From Ailurus styani (lineage: Eukaryota > Chordata > Mammalia > Carnivora > Ailuridae), in NCBI GenBank assembly GCA_002007465.1, contig LNAC01000750.1:62001-126000 (forward strand): DNA of 64,000 nt, read 5' to 3'. The notes beneath the pieces are model-generated. The model searched no databases, was not told the DNA's origin, and worked only from the letters and a program-made list of their open reading frames with translations. Made by a program: the position numbers and the translations under genes. Of the stretch, positions 57,596 to 64,000 are shown one piece after another; positions within the stretch are counted from its first letter, which is position 1, and each line of letters opens with the position of its first letter.

Positions 57596-58129
57596 CCTAA
57601 CGGTGTAATAACAGACCATATAGAATATTTTTATTATTTCAAAATGCCTAACAGAAATAGTCCATTAAGTGCTATAAGGCTAATTAAAACATTAAATATT
57701 TTGGGTTTAGACTAGTATTCCACATGGTGACACAGAATGGCATGGGATGATGTTTGCCATATCGTATGAAATTGGGGAACAGTTGAGTTGGATCTAATAT
57801 TATCCTTAACGATATACCTCAGAAAAATCACCATTTCTGCAGTAAGCATAACATCAAACCACAAATGTCTGATTAATAAATAATGGGGAAATGAGTTAGC
57901 ACCTATCAGTGAAATTTGTGTAATGGACAAAATTTCTCCAAATTGCAAGTACACCCCATTAAGGGAAGAGACTCAAATACAATACCCTTAAATATTTATA
58001 GGGCCACGGAAAACCAGTGAACAATACATGCTGCAAAGGGGAAGCTCCTATTCCTCACCAAGGGTCCAAATCACTCATTCACTTTTGATTAAAGTGAAAG
58101 CAACAAAAAGTCCATACTGCAACATAAAA

Positions 58130-58360
58130 TACCACCAACAATAACTACTATTTACTGTACTCTTACTATGTGCCAGGCATTGTACTATGAATTATTATTA
58201 CATTATACACTTATTAATTTACTTAATCCTCATAACAACCCTAATAATTACATGCTGCTATAATCTTCATTTTATTAATAATGAATGTGAGGCATAGAGT
58301 GCTTAAGAAATTTGCCGAAGGACATGGGGCTAGTATGTTCAGAACCAGACTTAAACGTAT
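58130..58360 (-). mobile_element. MIR SINE
   Basis: TACTCTTACTATGTGCCAGG, TTAATCCTCATAACAACCCT, AATGAATGTGAGGCATAGAG and GGACATGGGGCTAGTATG form a long antisense MIR, one of the best preserved. Confidence 0.88.
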
Positions 58361-58739
58361 CCCCACCTTCTCTCCCCATAAGGTGACAATTCCCTCTCAA
58401 GGAAGTCTCCAGAAACACAGCCAGGAACGTCCCCAGGCAGAGCCCTTAGGAGTCAGGCCATTGCTCGTGAGGGCAGCACTCTGAAGATCTCATAGCTGCG
58501 GCCCATTTTAGCTTAAAGACTCATCCTTAATGAGAACTCCCCTCCTCTCAGCCCAAATTCAATTTGCTTGTCCTGGTGATAGAAATCAACTAAAGGAGTC
58601 AAGGGCCATCAGTCAACTAATGTCCATCCATTTCTTTTTTATTTAGAAGCTACGAAGAATTCCTACTAGCTGACTTCCACATTCAAAGAACTGCCAGTCT
58701 AATGAACTAATTTATATCATAAAAACACGCATCTTAGTA

Positions 58740-58920
58740 TTCTGGAATGAGTAAGGACTGCTGAGACAGACAGACATATCTTTAAATCCCAACTCTGCCA
58801 CTTAACTAACTGCATTATCTTGGCCATTTTTAAGTCCCTCCCTTTTCAGTTTCCCCACTTAATCTACTCCCCATCTCACAGGGTTGTTGTGAGGTATAAC
58901 TGTAAGAAGGTACATACAGG
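58740..58920 (+). mobile_element. MIR SINE (first of three in a row)
   Basis: TTTAAATCCCAACTCTGCCA, CTTAACTAACTGCATTATCT, TCAGTTTCCCCACTTAATCT, CATCTCACAGGGTTGTTGTG: sense MIR. Confidence 0.87.
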
Positions 58921-59155
58921 GCCATGGTTGACTGAAGAGGCTCTGGAGCCAGGAGTTTGAATCCCGGTTCCACTCTTCATTAACCACATTATTCACCCCA
59001 ACACCCAAAGCTGTGAATCTAAGTCCCAATTTCCTTATCTGTAGAACGGGTATATACTGTCTACCCTAACAGACAGCCACATGAATTAAATGAGGAAATA
59101 TATGTAAAGCCCTAGCAAAATGACAGACACATAGTAAGAATTCAACAAAACGTTG
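58921..59155 (+). mobile_element. MIR SINE (second of three)
   Basis: Starts GCCATGGTTGACTGAAGAGG, then GAGCCAGGAGTTTGAATCCC, CCAATTTCCTTATCTGTAGA, TTAAATGAGGAAATATATGT, GACAGACACATAGTAAGAAT. Near full length. Confidence 0.88.
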
Positions 59156-59164
59156 AAAAAAAAA

Positions 59165-59355
59165 AAGCTGAGGTTTAAAAAGTCAAACCACAGGTTTTAG
59201 TCCCAGCTCTGTCACTTATTATCTAGAGCTAAACAATGGTATACAAGCCAATAACTCCTCTGAGGCTCAGTTTCCACCAAGGTTTTGTGAAGAATAAAGG
59301 AGGCAATTACCTAAGAGTGTTCTGTAAACTCTACATAGCTATGTAAATGTTGGGG
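59165..59355 (+). mobile_element. MIR SINE (third of three)
   Basis: ACAGGTTTTAGTCCCAGCTC, TGTCACTTATTATCTAGAGC, CTCTGAGGCTCAGTTTCCAC, TTTTGTGAAGAATAAAGGAG: sense MIR directly after the second copy. Confidence 0.83.
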
Positions 59356-60680
59356 TTGTTTTACTTTATGAAAACAAGTTCTGTGTTAGTTATATTGACT
59401 GATCCTTCCAAATACTATCTTCATCTTTAAAATGGAAAAACAGGCAGAGAAATTTTAAGCCATAGAGGGAAGGCTGATGGTTCTAAAAGAAGGATGGAGA
59501 AAAGGACTGGGCCAAAATAAATTCAGATCATGACAGAGCAGAAAACAAATAAGCCTTCAAGAAGAAAGATGAGAAAAGGCACCCATCAACCTGTTTTTAA
59601 TCAGCAGCTTCACCTGCTCATTAAGCCTCTCAGTGCACAGTCTAGGCATAAGAATTCTCTAATTTCCTCCCAGAAACAGTATTAGACTTCAGGGTAAGAA
59701 AGAGCTTCAATATCAAATCTCTCTTCCTATCCATAAATTAATTTTGTGGATGGGGCACAGAAAAAAGACCAGTGGGCACAAACTAAATCTCTTAACTGGC
59801 ATTCTCTTAACCACACCTAAAAAACAAAACAAAAAGAGTTGCAATCCTCTTCAGAAAGCTTTCCTTCTTTGGTTGGTCAGAAATGTCCTTGTTCCCCAGG
59901 TCTCTTCATGCTAAATACGGCAATAGCTGGCAAACAACCAGCCCAGTAAATTCCAGTGATACTTAAGAAAGCATTCATATTGCCTGAAATTACTCTGAAT
60001 CAAACACTTAAGACCTGCAGGGCCTCCACATACAACAGTTCAGCTGGAGCTCTTAATGTCAAAAGCAGCAGGGTACCTTAAGAACATACAAGCTTGAAAA
60101 ACAAGCAGTCTACTCTTCTTTATTGCAACATTCTTCAGCAACAACATTGATCTCCTACCCACTGTGCACACAGCACTGCAGTAGGGCAGTGGGAAGCTGG
60201 AGGGAGAAATGGAAGAAACAGGTGGTGTCCATGGGGTGCCAAAACAACAGGTTGATTCAGTCAGTTCTGTCCCACAACTAATCAATTTGGTGAGCAGAGA
60301 GGGGAGGGCATCTTAGTCATCCTGTTGTCTGACCAAACTAACTGGCTAGACCACAGTACAATAATCAATTAGGTCAAAATGTCAGATTTAGTAGTGCACA
60401 AGTCCTGCCTTTTAGGGATGTTACATACTTCAAAAATCTTGGCTATCCAGGAAGACAGGACATAAGCAGATTACCTTCAACCCAGCAAAAACCATATATT
60501 TAGCCCCAGAATATACTGTTTTCTTCAGTATCTTTTTATAAAATGTTAAATGTGCATTTCCTGAGCACATACAACTGAGAGCTTGTTGTTTTATGATACA
60601 GATTAGAATTTTAAATTAGCTAAATACCAGTTAACAAATACAAAGAAAACTGACCAAGCTCATCACAAGTCAAAGGATTA
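59356..60680. other. unannotated intron
   Basis: No exon or clear transposon. The minus-strand frame at 60040-60285 resembles no known protein. Confidence 0.45.
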
Positions 60681-60693
60681 AAAAATTAACCTA

Positions 60694-60869
60694 GGGACGC
60701 CTGGGTGGCTCAGTTGGTTAAGCAACTGCCTTCGGCTCAGGTCATGATCTTGGAGTCCCACATCGGGCTCCCCGCTCAGCGGGGAGTCTGCTTCTCCCTC
60801 CGACCCTCCCTCCTCTCATGTTCTCTCTCTGTCTCATCGTCTCTCTCAAATAAATAAAATCTTTTAAAA
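60694..60869 (+). mobile_element. CAN-SINE (arctoid-type)
   Basis: GGGACGCCTGGGTGGCTCAG, AGTTGGTTAAGCAACTGCC, GACCCTCCCTCCTCTCATG: the subtype also known from bears and seals, as far as I recall. Target duplication AAAAATTAACCTA (60681-60693) / AAAAATCAACCTA (60870-60882). Confidence 0.94.
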
Positions 60870-60920
60870 AAAAATCAACCTATTGAATAAACAGTTTTCG
60901 ATATCAGTATTGGTAGCAAT

Positions 60921-61082
60921 GGGTATTAAGGAGGGCACTTGTTATGACGAGCACTGGGTGTTATACATGTAAGCGATGAACCACTAAATTCTACTCCTGA
61001 AACCAATATTACACTATATGCGAACTAGCTAGAATTTAAATAAACATTTGGAAGAAAAAAAATACATATATATATACATATA
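60921..61082 (+). mobile_element. 5'-truncated carnivore L1 3' end
   Basis: GGGTATTAAGGAGGGCACTT, GACGAGCACTGGGTGTTATA, AATTTAAATAAACATTTGG, ending in an (ATAT)n-modified A tail. Target duplication TATTGGTAGCAAT (60908-60920) / TATTAGTAGCAAT (61083-61095). It sits at the left edge of an older L1. Confidence 0.9.
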
Positions 61083-61095
61083 TATTAGTAGCAAT

Positions 61096-61830
61096 TTGAA
61101 ATGCTGCAACACATTTAAGACAAAGGACTAATATCCTTAATATAAATCAGTAACAAAAAATGAATACCTTGAGGGGTAAAAGACACAGTTTACCAAAATA
61201 AGTAAGTAAGTGGCCATTGACCATATGAAAAACCATTCAATATCACTGTGTAATCAGGGAGGCAAATTAAGGTGAGGTAGCATCCACCACTTATGAAATT
61301 GGTTAAGTTTTAAAAAGAAAAACCAGTGTTGAACACAGTTGGCAACACTGACAGTTTCATATTCTACTGATGGGACTACAGATTGGTCAAACTATATGGA
61401 AGGGAATTTGGCAGTGTGTATCAAAGACACAAAAAGGTCCATACTCTTTGATACAATAACTTGACTTCTGAGAGCTTAGTGTTAACAAAATAAATATTCC
61501 TACCAAGATTTATATATAAGAATTTCATTATAGCATTATTTATAATTATGAAAAAATTACAAACTAAGAATTGACTTCAGTTTAAATTATACATATAACT
61601 GATCCTTAAGATAGAATAGTATGCAGCCTTTAATATTATTAAAGAACATTTATATATATAGGAAAATATTCACAGTATTTTAAGTAGTGCAGAAGCAGAT
61701 GATAAAACTATGCATATGCTAAACTCCAAATTGCAATAATAGTCACAGAAAAAAAAAACTGTCTACAATGTACCAAAATATTAACTGTGGGTTCTGGTTG
61801 GAGGTGATGGAATTATTAGAGATTTTAATT
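61096..61830 (+). mobile_element. ancient L1M ORF2/3' fragment
   Basis: GACAAAGGACTAATATCCTT, ACCATATGAAAAACCATTCA, TGTGTAATCAGGGAGGCAAA, ACTGATGGGACTACAGATTG, GGAAGGGAATTTGGCAGTGT: diverged ORF2 C-terminal coding text of a eutherian-age L1. All frames are broken. Confidence 0.8.
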
Positions 61831-61959
61831 TTCTTTTATGTTTTCCTGTTTGTTTTTAAATTCTGTTTCCAATTTCTTTAAATCACTCTCTTTGACATAG
61901 CAATTTTTCTTCTGCAAATCTAGCTTAATGATGAAAAATATTAATGAGGAATTTTTTTT

Positions 61960-62540
61960 TTCTGTATGAAGATGAGTATCATTTATATAGGAAAAAAATG
62001 GAACCAACTAAATATGCAACCAAACCACGGAATGGTCAAAACATAGTAACCTTATTAATAAGAATATTATTGGGGCACCTGGGTTGCACAGTCAGTTAAG
62101 CATCCGACTCTTGGTTTCAGCCCAGGTCATGATCTCAGGGTCGTGAGACTGAGCACAGCATCAGGCTCCACACTCAGCGCACAGTCTGCTTAAGACTCTC
62201 TCTCTCTCTCCCTCTCCCTCTACCTCTCCACCTCTCTCTAAAATAAATCTTAACAAAAGTCTTTTAGAAAACAAGAATATTTTAAAAAGAATATTTAACC
62301 AATAAAATTCAATTTATGAAAAATGCTTTAATATATGAGAAATATTTATAACCATCAAAGAAAGGCAGCACAGAAAAACTGTGCATATATTATGAATCAA
62401 CATTTTAAAACTAAAGGTAGAAAAAAAAAAAGATGTACACCAAAATATTGAGTGGGATGATTGTGACTATGTTTCTCACACTTTTCTAGATTTTTCAATG
62501 TCCTTAACTACTTTTAAATATAATTACTTTTTAAGTAACC
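61960..62540 (+). mobile_element. ancient L1M 3' fragment, split by a CAN-SINE
   Basis: AACCACGGAATGGTCAAAAC on the left of the SINE, and AAAGGCAGCACAGAAAAACT, TATTGAGTGGGATGATTGTG, TTTTCAATGTCCTTAACTAC on the right: old L1 3' end text. Likely the continuation of the fragment at 61096. Confidence 0.6.
62072..62272 (+). mobile_element. older CAN-SINE nested in the old L1
   Basis: GGGGCACCTGGGTTGCACAG head, CATCCGACTCTTGGTTTCAG (older subtype), AAAATAAATCTTAACAAAAG tail. Target duplication AAGAATATTATT (62060-62071) / AAGAATATTTTA (62273-62284). Confidence 0.92.
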
Positions 62541-63540
62541 TCCCCCTCCAAAAAAAATCTTGTAAAGGTGCCAGAGAAAATAAAGAAGTATAAACATAGG
62601 TTAATTATGTATAAACATGAGGAATAATTACTACTACTATTACTATTATTATAATTATTCCTACCTTAAAATATTACAGTATTTGTTTTTAGATACAACC
62701 ATTTTCCTTAAATCTCTTAGGAAATATGTCACAGGAGTCACAAAATATTGTCACTTACTTTAAATAGTAACACAGGACGAAGGACTTGAATGATTCACAA
62801 GATACGTCCTTCCTCTAATAATCCTCATAAAGATTAGAAAGTGCTTTAAATGTTGTAATAAAGTAAATGTCCTGAACATTTCCAATTAAAGAAGATCTAG
62901 CAAATAAATAAAGGCATGTTCACAGCAAACAAAAACATAATCAAAATCATAATCAAAATATACACATCCTCAAACTTCAACAAGTCTCAACACTTTCTGG
63001 ACAGACAAAAGCATGTGACAGCAGAGAATTAAACAAGTTTCTTTGCAGCTTACTACAATTACCATTTGGAGAAGTTAACACATTAGCACTGTCTAGTTTT
63101 CTGTCTATTCATATTCAGGAACTCAACAGAAGATATTAGTGAGTAAACACTATTCAATTATTCTAATTTGAATATTGGATAAATATGCCAGCATAGCAAC
63201 CTGTCCCTCCTAGGGTCCCTTAAAATACATTATTTACTCTTCAAGGCTTAAAAACTTTCCATAATCTCCTCACAAGACAGATGAGAGTAAAAAGATATGA
63301 AAAAGAAGCAAACAACTTTAAAATGCACCTGCCTCTGAACAAGGTAGTATACTTAAGAATTTAACCACAGCTTCGTGTACAACACTTTATTCAGCAAGCA
63401 AAATTGTATTTTAAAGTAATGTTATATGTTAAAAGCCAACATATTATTAAGAAGATGATATCCAACTCCAATCAGAATATTATCGTCATGTTTTCCTTAC
63501 TTCGTAAAATACACACATGCTTTCTTCATATGACTAAATA
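62541..63540. other. unannotated intron, AT-rich
   Basis: An (ACT/ATT)n run at 62628-62660; otherwise nothing recognised. Confidence 0.45.
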
Positions 63541-63544
63541 TATA

Positions 63545-63900
63545 TAAGGGCGGGGGAGCTACTCTTAAACCAGAAACAGGTTCTGCAACGCCCATAGATC
63601 CAACCTGTCTTTGTGAAGCGATGAGTCCATCTTGGCATGATGTTTGGCTGATGTATTCAAAGAATCAGAGTCACTGCCCAGGTGCCAATATTTTGAAAGG
63701 AACTGACTTGAAGACTAGAAACTGCCTCAGGCAGGCCTCTGGGGAAGGTGCTTCAGTCCAATGGGAAGAAGGACCAAGGCCCCTCACTGAATGGCCAAAG
63801 TCCAAGGGCACCAGAGCTGGACCAAGGTAACTGGCCCACAGTTCAAGAGTGGCAAAGGACAGTAAAATGACCCCCAAGACTTTGCTCAATCATATCTAGT
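63545..63900. other. repeat-free GC-richer block at the window end
   Basis: Transposon-free with GGGCGGGGGAGC (SP/KLF-type), GCCCAGGTGCCA and CAGGTG-type E-box motifs. Opposed short frames (63621-63889) resemble no known protein. It may continue beyond the window; regulatory role unproven. Confidence 0.3.
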
Positions 63901-64000
63901 AAAACACAAACTTGGAGGAGCTGGTAGAACAGGGTTTTGCCAAGACAAGCACAGTGGGTGAGGGAGATGTTGGTATGATTAATCAATGCCACCTGAGGCA

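Larger units (their letters stand above)
32464..64000 (-). other. NOTCH2: NOTCH2 intron 1 (3' part, incomplete)
   Basis: Everything to the right of the exon 2 acceptor. No GC-rich exon 1 or CpG island appears, so the promoter lies beyond 64000. The human intron is about 39 kb by recollection, which fits. Long first introns of developmental genes often hold enhancers; candidate blocks are listed separately. Confidence 0.85.

Overview
The window is intronic sequence from a carnivoran mammal. It holds dozens of tRNA-Lys-derived CAN-SINEs with the head GGGGCGCCTGGGTGGCTCAG, flanked by clear target-site duplications, alongside carnivore-type L1 3' ends and ancient MIR, L2, Charlie, Tigger and MaLR repeats. 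The youngest SINEs share a head (AGTGGGTTAAAGC) and a tail (CTGCCTGCCTCTCTGCCTAC) that I associate with weasel-like arctoids (Mustelidae). That species placement is inference from SINE diagnostics.

The only protein-coding exon I can support is an 82-bp exon on the minus strand at 32382-32463. It encodes [20 protein letters not shown] followed by NGTGYC, which I recognise as exon 2 of NOTCH2: the end of the signal-peptide codon and the start of EGF-like repeat 1. The exon has a consensus acceptor and donor, and its 82-bp length matches the mammalian exon. NOTCH2 is therefore transcribed right to left. Positions 32464-64000 are the 3' part of intron 1, and 1-32381 are the 5' part of intron 2. 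Exon 1, with its CpG island and promoter, and exon 3 are not in the window.

Layout. 1-5000: a MER1-type hAT element split by a SINE, an old L2, MIRs and L1 3' ends. 5000-12900: SINEs, a long L2, a GC-richer repeat-free block (8150-8980), a Z-DNA-type tract at 11.1 kb and a Tigger/MER2 element. 13.0-15.1 kb: a 5'-inverted (twin-primed) L1 with intact target-site duplication. 16.2-16.8 kb: an unusual alternating purine-pyrimidine tract inserted in a copy of a repeat also present at 12.0 kb. 20.5 kb: a complete solo MaLR-type LTR. 23.0-25.9 kb: a second 5'-truncated L1, with the reverse transcriptase core, carrying two nested SINEs. 26.3 kb: half of a tRNA-Lys pseudogene. 30-32 kb: a cluster of SINEs and a single-N assembly join next to exon 2. 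37.7-41.7 kb: a largely repeat-free part of intron 1 with regulatory-type motifs. 46-47.7 kb: another repeat-poor block followed by an old SINE, an L1 end and a MITE. 48.4 kb: a 275-nt pure homopurine tract. 52.4 kb: a CA microsatellite with a second single-N join. 58.7-59.4 kb: three consecutive MIRs. 60.7-62.5 kb: old L1 fragments with younger insertions.

There are no operons, CRISPR arrays or other genes. Almost all open reading frames are chance frames in introns or remnants of L1 ORF2. I did not find a new biological system. The observations most worth checking are the candidate conserved non-coding elements in the NOTCH2 introns, the two false tandem duplications at single-N joins, the homopurine tract, and the structural history of several nested repeats.
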